Origin: Listeria immobilis
GTDB lineage: Bacteria; Bacillota; Bacilli; Lactobacillales; Listeriaceae
Assembly: GCF_014322765.1 (NCBI RefSeq)
Contig: NZ_JAASTZ010000007.1
Location: 1-64,000, forward strand
Reading direction: 5' to 3'
DNA: 64,000 nt
A program made the translations under genes and the position numbers. Every line of letters starts with the position of its first letter. Within the stretch, counting starts at the first letter, position 1. The notes below the pieces were generated by a model, which had not been told where the DNA came from, did no database searches, and was given only the letters and a program-made list of their open reading frames with translations. Of this stretch, positions 21,106 to 30,320 are shown one piece after another.

Positions 21106-22137
21106 ATGCCAGATTTTTCTTATGCCAAGATAACTAAACTCGTTGTCCACTTTGCTGGAAATAAAGCGAGGGAAGAAGGGACAGAGGTGTCGGTCAATGT
21201 ACTTGCTGATATTGGCTCCGAAATGAATCAAACACTTGCTTCGATTTTTTTAGAACCATTTAAAAAAGATGAATATTATCAGTTCACTCACGAAACGGAT
21301 CTAGACTTTAATGAAGTTCGAACGTTTGCAGCCAATATGTTTGCAATGGAAGATGAATTTCTTGATGAATCAAAGAAAATTTTGGAACATTTATATAGTG
21401 AAACAACACATCCAAATATTAAAAGCGGTGATGTGTGGATTTTCTTTATTGAAGGCTGTGTTGTTGACGGTGATTTTACGAATGGTATTGGTATTTTTAA
21501 AGTTGAAAATAAAGAAGTCTTTTTGAAAAATGATTTTAATGGTCGGGAATTCCAGATTGGTTATGATAAAGGAATTACAGGAACTGATTTGGATAAAGGT
21601 TGTTTGATTTTCAATTTAGAACAAGATTTAGGAAATAAAGTGTTAATACTCGACCGACTCAATCGCGGTGATTCAGTATATTGGAAAGATAAATTTTTAG
21701 GAATTGAAAAAATTACTGACGAGAAATTTTATACAGAAGGTTTTGTAGAGGTTTGTACAGATTATATTAAGCAACGGGAAGAATCATTGCTTGATAAATC
21801 TAATTTTGTAAAAGCGACAACGGAATATTTAGCAGGCGAAGAAACACTTAATATTGCCGAATTTGCCCGGACAACCATTGAAAAGCCAGAAGAAATCACT
21901 GAGTTTAACACAATGGTAGATACATTTGAAAAAGAAAACAATGTACGATTCCCAGAGAGTTTTCAATTAGATGAAGAAAAACGCGAAAAATTATCTAAAA
22001 AAATTCGTAAAACAATTAAATTAGGAAAAAATATTTCAGTAGTGGTTAAAGATTTAGAGCAATTAGAGGAAACTGATTTTGTACAAGGATACGATGAAGA
22101 ACGAGGCAAAAATTTTATGATTGTCTATTATGATTAA
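21106..22137 (+). CDS. Nucleoid-associated protein, NdpA-like
   Basis: 343 residues with the profile of the 37-kDa nucleoid-associated (NdpA/YejK) family: IFLEPFKKDEYYQF in the N-terminal part, GDVWIFFIEGCVVDG in the core and a C-terminal charged region with RKTIKLGKNISVVV. Probably cytoplasmic DNA-associated; exact function unknown in Firmicutes. Monocistronic, followed by a strong hairpin. Confidence 0.75.
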   Translation: MPDFSYAKITKLVVHFAGNKAREEGTEVSVNVLADIGSEMNQTLASIFLEPFKKDEYYQFTHETDLDFNEVRTFAANMFAMEDEFLDESKKILEHLYSETTHPNIKSGDVWIFFIEGCVVDGDFTNGIGIFKVENKEVFLKNDFNGREFQIGYDKGITGTDLDKGCLIFNLEQDLGNKVLILDRLNRGDSVYWKDKFLGIEKITDEKFYTEGFVEVCTDYIKQREESLLDKSNFVKATTEYLAGEETLNIAEFARTTIEKPEEITEFNTMVDTFEKENNVRFPESFQLDEEKREKLSKKIRKTIKLGKNISVVVKDLEQLEETDFVQGYDEERGKNFMIVYYD

Positions 22138-22175
22138 ACAAAGACCGAGGACAGTGAAGATTCCTCGGTCTTTTG
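22138..22175. terminator. Bidirectional terminator
   Basis: AAAGACCGAGGA at about 22140-22151 pairs with TCCTCGGTCTTT ending about 22173 around a 10-base loop, with A and T tracts outside. It ends the NdpA-like gene (plus) and the purine permease (minus). Confidence 0.85.
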
Positions 22176-22180
22176 ACGTT

Positions 22181-23476
22181 TTAAACAACAAATATAAAAT
22201 ATAGTATAAACAGTACCATCATCACATACATGATTGGATGGACTTCTTTATAACGACCTTTAAGTGCCATTGTAATTGGATAGAAGATAAAGCCTATTGC
22301 AATACCTGTTGCGATGGAGAATGTAAGCACCATCATTAATACGACAAAAAACGCAGGCACAGCAACTTCAAATTTTGTCCAATCAATATGCGCCACATTA
22401 CCAATCATCAATATACCTACAATAACGAGCGCTGGCGTTGTAACCGCACTAGTAATGACCCCGAGAAGCGGAGAAAAGAATAGGGATAAAGAGAAGCAAA
22501 TGGCGATAACGACAGCAGTTAAACCAGTTCGACCACCAACTGCCACACCTGCAGTAGACTCTACATAGGAAGTAGTTGTGGATGTCCCGAAAATGGCACC
22601 AAATACGGTTGCAATGGAGTCAGAAAAAAGTGAACGTCCTGCACGTGGGATTTTATTATCTTTGACAAAACCAGCTTGTGTCGCAACAGCAACAAGAGTG
22701 CCAGCAGTATCAAAAAAATCAATGAAGAAAAAGGTTAAAATAACAATTAACATTTGTGGGGTGAAAATATCTGGCAAATGAATAATTGCTTGACCAAAAG
22801 TCGGTGCAATACTTGGAACGGAAGAAACGATATGCGTAGGAACATCAATTAGTCCAAAAATCATTCCAGCAATTGCAGTTGTAGCCATCCCAAAGAAAAT
22901 CGCGCCTTTCCATCCAAGTGTCATATAACAAACGGTAATAATAATTCCGAAAACAGCAAGCAAAACTGGTCCAGAATGCAAGTCACCAAGCGCAACAATC
23001 GTCGAATCATTTGGCACAATAATTCCGGCATTTTTCAATCCTAGAAAAGCAATGAAAAAACCAATTCCAGCTCCAACTGCAAATTTTAGCTCAGAAGGAA
23101 TCGCATTAACAATTTTTTCGCGAATACCTGAAAGTGTTAAACAAATAAAAACTAACCCAGAAACAAGTACGCCTGCAAGTGCTGTTTGCCAAGGGATACC
23201 CCACTGCGCACATACGGTATAAGCAAAAAAGGCATTTAATCCCATACCTGGAGCAAGTCCGATTGGATAGTTGGCGATTAACCCCATTGCAAGTGATCCA
23301 ACAACAGAAGCAAGAATCGTCGCTACAAAAACAGCTTTTAATTCCATTCCAGTAGTTGCAAGCATGGATGGGTTGACAAAAAGTACATAAGCCATTGATA
23401 AGAAAGTCGTTAGCCCTGCGAGTATTTCTGTTCGAACAGTCGTTTTATTCTCGCGTAATTTAAAAAATTTATCCAT
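22181..23476 (-). CDS. Purine permease of the AzgA/PbuG (NCS2-like) family
   Basis: 431 residues, about 12 helices. Family motifs: LAGLTTFLSMAYVLFVNPSM at the start, GLAPGMGLNAFFAYTV and DFFDTAGTLVAVATQAG, typical of adenine/guanine/hypoxanthine permeases. A guanine riboswitch in the leader indicates that it imports guanine, hypoxanthine or xanthine and is shut off when guanine is plentiful. Homologue of lmo0573 by position. Confidence 0.9.
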   Translation of the reverse strand: MDKFFKLRENKTTVRTEILAGLTTFLSMAYVLFVNPSMLATTGMELKAVFVATILASVVGSLAMGLIANYPIGLAPGMGLNAFFAYTVCAQWGIPWQTALAGVLVSGLVFICLTLSGIREKIVNAIPSELKFAVGAGIGFFIAFLGLKNAGIIVPNDSTIVALGDLHSGPVLLAVFGIIITVCYMTLGWKGAIFFGMATTAIAGMIFGLIDVPTHIVSSVPSIAPTFGQAIIHLPDIFTPQMLIVILTFFFIDFFDTAGTLVAVATQAGFVKDNKIPRAGRSLFSDSIATVFGAIFGTSTTTSYVESTAGVAVGGRTGLTAVVIAICFSLSLFFSPLLGVITSAVTTPALVIVGILMIGNVAHIDWTKFEVAVPAFFVVLMMVLTFSIATGIAIGFIFYPITMALKGRYKEVHPIMYVMMVLFILYFIFVV

Positions 23477-23583
23477 TAAAAAAATCCTCCCTATTTATGT
23501 TGTCGCACATAACGGAAAGAGCAAAGGTAAAAAAAGGGAATAAAAAAATAAAAAATAGCAAAAAATCCCTATGTAATTTACAA

Positions 23584-23656
23584 TAGCTCGTAGCCTGGCA
23601 TTTTACGGTTGCCTGGTAGAAACGAACGGTCCATATTACCGAACTTATACGACTTT
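23584..23656 (-). promoter_or_regulatory. Guanine riboswitch (purine aptamer)
   Basis: Read on the minus strand the leader has GTCGTATAA, AATATGG, GTTTCTACCAGGCAACCG, TAAAATGCC and GGCTACGAG in order: P1, J1/2, P2, J2/3, P3 and J3/1 of the purine aptamer. The specificity base in the closing GGCTACGAG is C, which pairs with guanine; adenine sensors have U. It sits about 110 bases before the permease start. I cannot draw the expression platform with confidence; an AT-rich hairpin closed by GGGA/TCCC near 23537-23573 may be the terminator. Confidence 0.92.
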
Positions 23657-23718
23657 TTTATTGTAGACGATTAGAACATTTTTAGCAATACAATCTGAAA
23701 TAAAAAATAAAAAAACAA

Positions 23719-23764
23719 ACTTTTAAAAAAATAAGTTTATACTTTTAAAAAAATAAGGTATAAT
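23719..23764 (+). promoter_or_regulatory. GH1 promoter with 22-bp tandem repeat
   Basis: Two copies of a 22-base unit starting ACTTTTAAAAAAATAAG lie end to end (23719-23740 and 23741-23762); the first 17 bases are identical. The second copy runs into TATAAT at 23759-23764. The repeat overlaps the promoter and could be the operator of the GntR regulator encoded downstream of the GH1 gene. Confidence 0.6.
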
Positions 23765-23795
23765 AAAAGCAAATAATTATTGGAGGTAAGAAATA

Positions 23796-25190
23796 ATGAC
23801 GTATAAATTTCCAGAAAATTTTTGGTGGGGTAGTGCTGCTTCCGGTCCTCAAACAGAAGGTGCAGCAAATGTAGATGGTAGAAAACCTAGTATTTGGGAT
23901 CACTGGTATGATATTGAACCAGGACGTTTCTTTAATGGTGTTGGACCAACAAATACATCGAACTTTTATTATCAATATAAAGAAGACATTGCTTTAATGA
24001 AACAAACAGGACATAATTCTTTCCGGACGTCCATTCAGTGGTCTCGTCTTATTCCAGATGGTATCGGAGAAGTAAATCCGAAAGCAGTTGATTTTTATAA
24101 TCGAGTTATTGATGAAATGCTTGCAAATAATGTAGAACCATTTATGAATCTATACCATTTTGATATGCCAATGTCGATGCAAGAAAAAGGCGGATTTGAA
24201 AGTCGTGAAGTTGTTGATGCCTACGCAACTTTTGCAAAAACTTGTTTTGAGTTATTTGGTGATCGTGTGAAACATTGGTTTACTTTTAATGAGCCAATTG
24301 TTCCTGTAGAAGCGGGATACTTATATGATATGCATTTTCCAAATGTTGTTGATTTTAAACGCGCAATACAAGTGGCTTACCATACAACACTTGCACATGC
24401 ATTAGCTGTTAAAGAATTTCATGCATTAAATATTCCTAAAGCTCAAATCGGGATTATCTTAAACTTAACACCATCATATCCGCGTAGCCAAAACCCGGCT
24501 GATGTAAAAGCGGCGCATATTGCAGATTTAATTTTCAATCGTAGTTTCCTAGATCCAGTAACAAAAGGGGAATTCCCGGCTGATCTTGTGGAAATTATTC
24601 GTGAGCATGATGCTTTACCAACATATACAGAGGAAGATTTAGCGATAATCAAAAATAATATTATTGATATTTTAGGTGTGAATTACTATCAACCACGCCG
24701 TGTGAAAGCAAAAGAATATGCGGCACATCCGGATGCACCGTTTATGCCAGAACATCTTTTTGACAATTATGAAATGCCATACCGTAAAATGAACCCATAC
24801 CGTGGTTGGGAAATTTTTGAAAGAGCGATTTATGATATTGCGATTAATATTCGCGATAATTATAATAATATTCCATTCTTTATTTCTGAAAACGGAATGG
24901 GTGTTGAAGGTGAAAGTCGCTATCGTAATGCAGATGGAATGATTGAAGATACCTACCGAATTGACTTTATTAAGAGTCATTTGAAATGGTTGCATAAAGC
25001 AATAGATGAAGGTGCAAATTGTAATGGTTATCACCTTTGGACATTTATGGATTGCTGGAGTTGGGCGAATGCTTACAAAAACCGTTATGGCTTAGTCGAA
25101 GTAGACTTGGATAATAATTTCAAACGTACTATTAAGGCTTCCGGTCATTGGTATAAAGAACTCGCAAAAAATAATGGCTTTGAAGATTAA
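23796..25190 (+). CDS. GH1 beta-glucosidase / 6-phospho-beta-glucosidase
   Basis: 464-residue cytoplasmic GH1 enzyme. The acid/base Glu166 is in TFNEP and the nucleophile Glu365 in ISENGMG; the N-terminal GH1 signature FWWGSAASGPQTEGA is present. Phospho- versus free beta-glucoside specificity cannot be decided from what I see. Followed after 43 bases by a GntR regulator; homologues lmo0574-lmo0575. Good GGAGG before the ATG. Confidence 0.92.
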   Translation: MTYKFPENFWWGSAASGPQTEGAANVDGRKPSIWDHWYDIEPGRFFNGVGPTNTSNFYYQYKEDIALMKQTGHNSFRTSIQWSRLIPDGIGEVNPKAVDFYNRVIDEMLANNVEPFMNLYHFDMPMSMQEKGGFESREVVDAYATFAKTCFELFGDRVKHWFTFNEPIVPVEAGYLYDMHFPNVVDFKRAIQVAYHTTLAHALAVKEFHALNIPKAQIGIILNLTPSYPRSQNPADVKAAHIADLIFNRSFLDPVTKGEFPADLVEIIREHDALPTYTEEDLAIIKNNIIDILGVNYYQPRRVKAKEYAAHPDAPFMPEHLFDNYEMPYRKMNPYRGWEIFERAIYDIAINIRDNYNNIPFFISENGMGVEGESRYRNADGMIEDTYRIDFIKSHLKWLHKAIDEGANCNGYHLWTFMDCWSWANAYKNRYGLVEVDLDNNFKRTIKASGHWYKELAKNNGFED

Positions 25191-25233
25191 ATATGATAAA
25201 ATAAAACTATTATGTGTAAAGAGGTGAACTTCC

Positions 25234-25962
25234 GTGGCTCAGAATCAAACAAAATATAGTTTTATCGCTGAAGAAATTCGAAAAAGAATAATGAATCACG
25301 CATATCCGCTTAATCAACCTATTCCTGATGAAATAACTTTGGCGAAAGAGTTTGATTGTAGTCGAATGACAATGAAAAAAGCACTTGAGGTACTTGTACT
25401 TGAAGGATTGCTTTACCGAAAACGTGGACATGGTACTTTCATTATCAAATCGGCGCTGGACGCGGACCGGTTGCAGATTCACAATCAAGAAGTAAATGGC
25501 TTTACAAAACTTTTAAATGGTCAAAAAGTGATTAGCAAGGTCATTGAATTCAAAGTTATTTTTCCAACAGAAGAAATTGCGGAACGTTTGCATATTGAGA
25601 TGGAAACACCCATTTATGATATTCTTCGTGTGCGTGTAGTTAAAGATGAACCATATGTGTTAGAACATACGTATATGCCAGTCGGAGTCATCCCGGGAAT
25701 TAACCAACAAATTTTGGAAGGCTCCATTTATTCGTATATTCAAGAGGAACTTCATTTAAAAATTGCGAGTTCCTATAAACAAATTCGTGCGGATAAAGCG
25801 ACTTTGCTTGATCAACAATATTTGGACTGTGCGGCGGATGATCCAGTTGTCGAAGTAGAACAAACCGTGTATTTGAATAATGGTCTTGCTTTTGAATTTT
25901 CGAAGTCGCGTCACCGTTATGATAAATTTGTCTTTACAACAGTGAATATTGCTAGACGTTAA
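25234..25962 (+). CDS. GntR/HutC-family regulator with UTRA sensor
   Basis: 242 residues. N-terminal winged helix (residues 1-75, with EITLAKEFDCSRMTMKKALEVL and the wing KRGHGTFI) and a C-terminal UTRA/UbiC-like ligand domain that typically binds sugar phosphates. GTG start with AAAGAGGTG 7 bases upstream. Likely controls the GH1 gene through the repeat at its promoter; ligand unknown. Confidence 0.9.
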   Translation: MAQNQTKYSFIAEEIRKRIMNHAYPLNQPIPDEITLAKEFDCSRMTMKKALEVLVLEGLLYRKRGHGTFIIKSALDADRLQIHNQEVNGFTKLLNGQKVISKVIEFKVIFPTEEIAERLHIEMETPIYDILRVRVVKDEPYVLEHTYMPVGVIPGINQQILEGSIYSYIQEELHLKIASSYKQIRADKATLLDQQYLDCAADDPVVEVEQTVYLNNGLAFEFSKSRHRYDKFVFTTVNIARR

Positions 25963-25967
25963 AGAAG

Positions 25968-26008
25968 GGGAAGGTAAAATGAAGTTTCATTTTACCTTCC
26001 TATTTTTA
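25968..26008 (+). terminator. Terminator after the GntR gene
   Basis: GGAAGGTAAAATGAA pairs with TTCATTTTACCTTCC with almost no loop, then TATTTTTATG. Ends the GH1-GntR operon. Confidence 0.88.
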
Positions 26009-26096
26009 TGTGCAAATTATCTTTCCTTTATTTTGGAAAAAATATGATATACTTTTCAGTAGAAAATAAAATGTACGGCAAGAAAGGGATATAAGT

Positions 26097-27260
26097 ATGA
26101 CTCAAAAAACAGACCAAGATGTGATGCGGGAAAATAATAAGAAATTAGTATTAAAAACATTATTTAATGCCGGACCAACATCTCGAAGTTCAATTGCGAG
26201 TAGAATTCACCTGCAAAAATCCACTGTATCATCCATTGTTCGCGAACTTCATGAGTCAGGACTTATTGAAGAACTCGGCATTGGTGAGTCCAGTAATGCT
26301 GGTGGACGTAAACCAAATTTAATTCAGTTTAATTATCGCTATGGTTATGTTTTAGCTTTTGATATGGGGGCAAGACATTTACGATATTCAGTGAATTATT
26401 TAAATGGGGAAGTAATCCAAAAAGAATCACTTAGATTAATAGGAAAGAGCATAAAAGATGTTTTTCAGATGATGAAAAAAATAATATCTAGCCTGCCGAA
26501 TTATGAAACAATGAATGGGCTTTTGGGTATTGCTGTATCAACCCATGCACCAGTTTACAACAATGAAATCCGTTATAGTCCATTTTTAGAGTTAGATTCT
26601 TTTTCATTACTTCATGCTTTACAAAAAATAGTAGATGTACCCATTCGATTTGAAAATGAAGCGAACTTAACCGCTATTTCAATTAGAGATTTTTGGAATC
26701 ATGCAGATGCGGAACCACTAACTAATTTGATTGCATTGAATATTCATAATGGAATTGGTGTAGGAACCATTATTAACGAGCAACTTTACCATGGTGTACA
26801 AGGGTTGGCTGGCGAAATTGGTCGTTCAGTTGTTTGTAAAGATCAACAAGTTTATCGTTTAGAAGAACTTTATTCTGAAAAAGCTATTATGGAAAAAATA
26901 GCAAAACACAAAGAAAAACCGGATTTAACAGTGGATGAGTTTGCTGCATTAATCAAAATGGGCAATCCGTTTGTTTTAGAAGTTGTTGAGGAATGGATTA
27001 CAGCTATTTCGCAAATTACATATAACTTAGTCCAATTTAGTGCCCCTGAAGCAATATTTTTATCTTCACGTTCTTTAGCGCAATTTCCTGAGTTACTGGA
27101 GCGAATTTCTGTAGCATATAAAAAACTAGATCCATTGGGCGATACACGAATTGAGTTTACTGAACATGACATTTATGACTCCTCTTTGCTTGGCGGAGTG
27201 GCACTTATTACTAGACAAGTACTCGGACTTGAAACGCAAAAAGTCATTTTTAAGAAATAA
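26097..27260 (+). CDS. xylR: Xylose repressor, ROK family
   Basis: 387 residues: N-terminal winged helix (LFNAGPTSRSSIASRIHLQKSTVSSIVRELHESG) and a ROK sugar-binding domain with the ATPase-like loop VLAFDMGARH and GIGVGTIINEQLYHGVQGLAGEIG. Represses xylA-xylB by binding the inverted repeat at 27361-27384 and is released by xylose. Encoded just upstream in the same direction with its own terminator at 27268-27304, as in Bacillus-type xyl loci. Confidence 0.9.
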   Translation: MTQKTDQDVMRENNKKLVLKTLFNAGPTSRSSIASRIHLQKSTVSSIVRELHESGLIEELGIGESSNAGGRKPNLIQFNYRYGYVLAFDMGARHLRYSVNYLNGEVIQKESLRLIGKSIKDVFQMMKKIISSLPNYETMNGLLGIAVSTHAPVYNNEIRYSPFLELDSFSLLHALQKIVDVPIRFENEANLTAISIRDFWNHADAEPLTNLIALNIHNGIGVGTIINEQLYHGVQGLAGEIGRSVVCKDQQVYRLEELYSEKAIMEKIAKHKEKPDLTVDEFAALIKMGNPFVLEVVEEWITAISQITYNLVQFSAPEAIFLSSRSLAQFPELLERISVAYKKLDPLGDTRIEFTEHDIYDSSLLGGVALITRQVLGLETQKVIFKK

Positions 27261-27267
27261 ATTTTTA

Positions 27268-27304
27268 ATGAAAAACTGTGGAAAATAGGCGCCACAGTTT
27301 TTTA
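27268..27304 (+). terminator. Terminator after xylR
   Basis: AAAAACTGTGG pairs with CCACAGTTTTT around AAAATAGGCG, followed by more T and ATTT. Separates xylR from the xylAB promoter. Confidence 0.85.
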
Positions 27305-27328
27305 TTTGGACGAATTTGCTGAAACCGC

Positions 27329-27384
27329 TTTACAAGAGATGGGGAAAAAGGGTATTATATAGTTAGTTCGACGCACCAACTAAC
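27329..27384 (+). promoter_or_regulatory. xylA promoter and XylR operator
   Basis: TTTACA at 27329-27334 and TATTAT at 27353-27358, spacing 18. Directly downstream is a perfect inverted repeat: AGTTAGTT at 27360-27367, nine bases, AACTAACT at 27377-27384. This matches the TTAGTT/AACTAA half-sites of Bacillus xyl operators and would block early elongation or polymerase binding. TGAAACCGCTTTAC at 27320-27333 is only a degenerate cre-like sequence. Confidence 0.85.
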
Positions 27385-27421
27385 TAAAATAATATATAAA
27401 TTTAAAAGGAGGATATATACA

Positions 27422-28735
27422 ATGAGTTATTTCCCACAAGTAGAAAAAATACAATTTGAAGGTAAGAATACAAAAAATAGTTTGGCATTTCGCCATTATC
27501 AAGCAGACGAGGTAGTTCTTGGAAAACCAATGAAAGAACATTTACGTTTTGCGATGGCTTATTGGCATACAATGACACAAGATGGTAGTGATCCATTCGG
27601 TATGGCTACTAATGAGCGAACTTGGATTGGTGAAACAGAGATGGATACTGCGAAAAATCGTGTAGAGGCATTCTTTGAAATTCTTGAAAAATTAGGCGTA
27701 GAATATTTTTGTTTCCATGATATTGATATTGCCCCAGCAGGAGATTCCATCGAGGATTTTATGAATAATTTGGATGAAATTACCGATTTAATCAAAGTGA
27801 AAATGGAAGAAACAGGCATTAAATTACTTTGGAACACTGCGAATATGTTTTCTCACCCGCGCTTTAATAATGGGGCAGGTTCAACAAATGACCCAGAAGT
27901 TTTCGCCTATGCAGCAGCACAAGTGAAAAAAGGGTTAGATATTTCTAAAAAATTAGGTGGAGCAAACTATGTATTCTGGGGCGGACGTGAAGGTTATGAA
28001 ACGCTGTTAAATACAGATATGAAGTTTGAACAAGATAACATCGCTCGCCTATTTAAAATGGTGATTGCCTATGCAGAAAAAATTGGTCATAAACCACAAT
28101 TCTTAATTGAACCAAAACCTAAAGAACCATCCAAACATCAATATGATTTCGACGCTGCAACAACAATGGCATTTATTCAACATTACGATTTAGAAGGTGA
28201 CTTTAAATTAAACTTAGAGGCAAACCATGCAACGCTTGCTGGTCACACTTTTGAACATGAACTACGTGTAGCACGTGATTATAATGCGCTTGGTTCCATT
28301 GATGCTAACCAAGGAGACATGCTACTAGGCTGGGATACAGACGAGTTCCCTACAAATGTTGTTGATGTAACACTGGCAATGTATGAAATTTTACAAAATG
28401 GTGGAATTGCTCCCGGTGGTATTAATTTTGATGCAAAAGTAAGACGCTCTTCTTTTGCAATGGAAGATTTATTGTTAGCACATATTGCTGGAATGGATAC
28501 ATTTGCCCGTGGACTGAAAGCAGCTGCTAAATTAACAGAAGATAAGTTTATGGAAAATATCCTTGCTGAACGCTATGGCAAATGGTCAGATACAGAGATT
28601 GGTAAGTCTATATTAGCTGAAAAAGAAGACTTGGAATCACTAACTAACTATGCATACAAACATGGAGATAGTATCAAACTTGAATCTAGCCATATCGAGC
28701 ATGTAAAATCAGTATTAAATGATTATATCTTTTAA
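27422..28735 (+). CDS. xylA: Xylose isomerase
   Basis: Converts D-xylose to D-xylulose. 437 residues, class II xylose isomerase. The catalytic His is in YFCFHDIDIAPAG, the metal ligands are in LIEPKPKEPSKHQYDFDA and LEANHATLAGH, and NQGDMLLGWDTDEFP is the late metal motif. AAAGGAGG precedes the ATG. First gene of the XylR-controlled operon; no xylose transporter gene is adjacent. Confidence 0.95.
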   Translation: MSYFPQVEKIQFEGKNTKNSLAFRHYQADEVVLGKPMKEHLRFAMAYWHTMTQDGSDPFGMATNERTWIGETEMDTAKNRVEAFFEILEKLGVEYFCFHDIDIAPAGDSIEDFMNNLDEITDLIKVKMEETGIKLLWNTANMFSHPRFNNGAGSTNDPEVFAYAAAQVKKGLDISKKLGGANYVFWGGREGYETLLNTDMKFEQDNIARLFKMVIAYAEKIGHKPQFLIEPKPKEPSKHQYDFDAATTMAFIQHYDLEGDFKLNLEANHATLAGHTFEHELRVARDYNALGSIDANQGDMLLGWDTDEFPTNVVDVTLAMYEILQNGGIAPGGINFDAKVRRSSFAMEDLLLAHIAGMDTFARGLKAAAKLTEDKFMENILAERYGKWSDTEIGKSILAEKEDLESLTNYAYKHGDSIKLESSHIEHVKSVLNDYIF

Positions 28736-28755
28736 ATATAAAGGAGTTTTAGCAA

Positions 28756-30258
28756 ATGGGTTATGTACTAGGAATTGATCTTGGAACAAGTTCACTAAAA
28801 GGTATCGTTATGAATAAGGCGGGGCAATTGATTACAGAGTCCACAGCAGAGTATCATATCGACTCGCCGGCTCCCGGTTTTTCGGAACAACACCCAGAAT
28901 ATTGGGTTATCGCTTTGGAAGAAGTGTTGACGGCATTAACTTTAGAAGTGGTTGATTTTAGTGCAGAACTTGAGGCAATTAGTTTTTCTGGACAAATGCA
29001 TTCACTAGTAACACTTGGGAAAAACGATGAAGTAGTCTACCCGGCGATTTTATGGAATGATGTACGGACTACAGAACAATGTACAGAAATCATGGAACAA
29101 TTTGGAAGCCAGATATTAGAGATTACTAAAAATATTGTTCTGGAAGGCTTTACGTTGCCAAAAATCTTATGGCTACAACAAAATAAACCAGAAGTATGGG
29201 CTAAAGTTAGCAAGATTATGCTACCAAAAGATTATCTAGGTTTTATTTTGACAGGAAATATCCATTCTGAATACTCTGATGCGGCCGGAACTTCCTTATT
29301 TGATATTGAAAAACAAGCGTGGTCGACTGAAATCTGCGAAAAGTTCCATATTAATAAAGACATTTTACCCGATGTGGTTCCATCTTTAGCTCAAATTGGT
29401 GTCGTAAATGATTACTATGCGAATCGTTTTGGCTTAAAAAAAGAAGTAAAAGTATTTGCTGGTGGAGCTGATAATGCTTGCGCCGCGCTAGGTGCAGGAA
29501 TAGTTAACGAGGATTATGCGCTTGTTTCAATTGGAACGAGTGGCGTGTTTAGCTCTTTTGAAACAGCAATTTCTGCTTATCAAGGGAAATTACATTTTTT
29601 TAACCATGTTATTCCGGATGTATTTTATTCGATGGGAGTAACGCTTGCAGCCGGAAATTCTTTAAACTGGTTTAAAAATACATTTGGTAAAGGCTTGAGT
29701 TTTGCTGAATTACTTGCGGATGTTCAGTCAGTTTCTCCTGGCAGTGAAGGTTTGCTTTTCACACCATACATTGTAGGGGAACGAACACCACATATTGATT
29801 CAAAAATTCGCGGCAGTTTTATCGGAATGGATACCCGTCATGAATTAAAACATTTTGCTCGCGCTGTGCTTGAAGGGATTACTTTTAGCTTGAAAGATGC
29901 TCAAGTACTAATGGAATCTGCTAAAAATAAACACTTTAAACAAATTATTAGTGTTGGAGGCGGTGCAAAAAATCGCGATTGGCTACAAATGCAAGCAGAT
30001 ATTTTTAATGCAGAGATAATTTGTTTAGAAGTGGAACAAGGACCTGGAGTAGGAGCATGCATGATTGCAGCTGTTGGGAATAACTGGTTTAAAGATTTCG
30101 AAAGCTGTCGTGATATGTTTGTTCAATATAAAAAAGATACTTTTCTACCAAATAAAGAAAATACAGCCAGCTATGAAAAATTGTATGAACTATATAAAGA
30201 AGTATATCCAGCAACGAAAGATATTTGTGCAAAATTAACTAATCTAAATGAAAATTAA
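28756..30258 (+). CDS. xylB: Xylulokinase (FGGY family)
   Basis: Phosphorylates D-xylulose to D-xylulose 5-phosphate. 500 residues. N-terminal phosphate loop GIDLGTSSLKGIVM, substrate region ISFSGQMHSLV, and C-terminal FGGY elements VSVGGGAKNRDWLQMQAD and EQGPGVGACMIAA. It starts 20 bases after xylA with AAAGGAG. Both this operon and the arabinose island feed xylulose 5-phosphate. Confidence 0.94.
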   Translation: MGYVLGIDLGTSSLKGIVMNKAGQLITESTAEYHIDSPAPGFSEQHPEYWVIALEEVLTALTLEVVDFSAELEAISFSGQMHSLVTLGKNDEVVYPAILWNDVRTTEQCTEIMEQFGSQILEITKNIVLEGFTLPKILWLQQNKPEVWAKVSKIMLPKDYLGFILTGNIHSEYSDAAGTSLFDIEKQAWSTEICEKFHINKDILPDVVPSLAQIGVVNDYYANRFGLKKEVKVFAGGADNACAALGAGIVNEDYALVSIGTSGVFSSFETAISAYQGKLHFFNHVIPDVFYSMGVTLAAGNSLNWFKNTFGKGLSFAELLADVQSVSPGSEGLLFTPYIVGERTPHIDSKIRGSFIGMDTRHELKHFARAVLEGITFSLKDAQVLMESAKNKHFKQIISVGGGAKNRDWLQMQADIFNAEIICLEVEQGPGVGACMIAAVGNNWFKDFESCRDMFVQYKKDTFLPNKENTASYEKLYELYKEVYPATKDICAKLTNLNEN

Positions 30259-30261
30259 CAT

Positions 30262-30313
30262 AAAAAAAACTGCTAATAACAATCATGAAACGGTTGTTAT
30301 TAGCAGTTTTTTT
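30262..30313 (+). terminator. Terminator after xylB
   Basis: AAAAAACTGCTAATAACAA at about 30263-30281 pairs with TTGTTATTAGCAGTTTTTT ending near 30313. Long perfect stem with A and T tracts, so it can also stop the convergent exporter operon. Confidence 0.9.
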
Positions 30314-30320
30314 GTACTAA

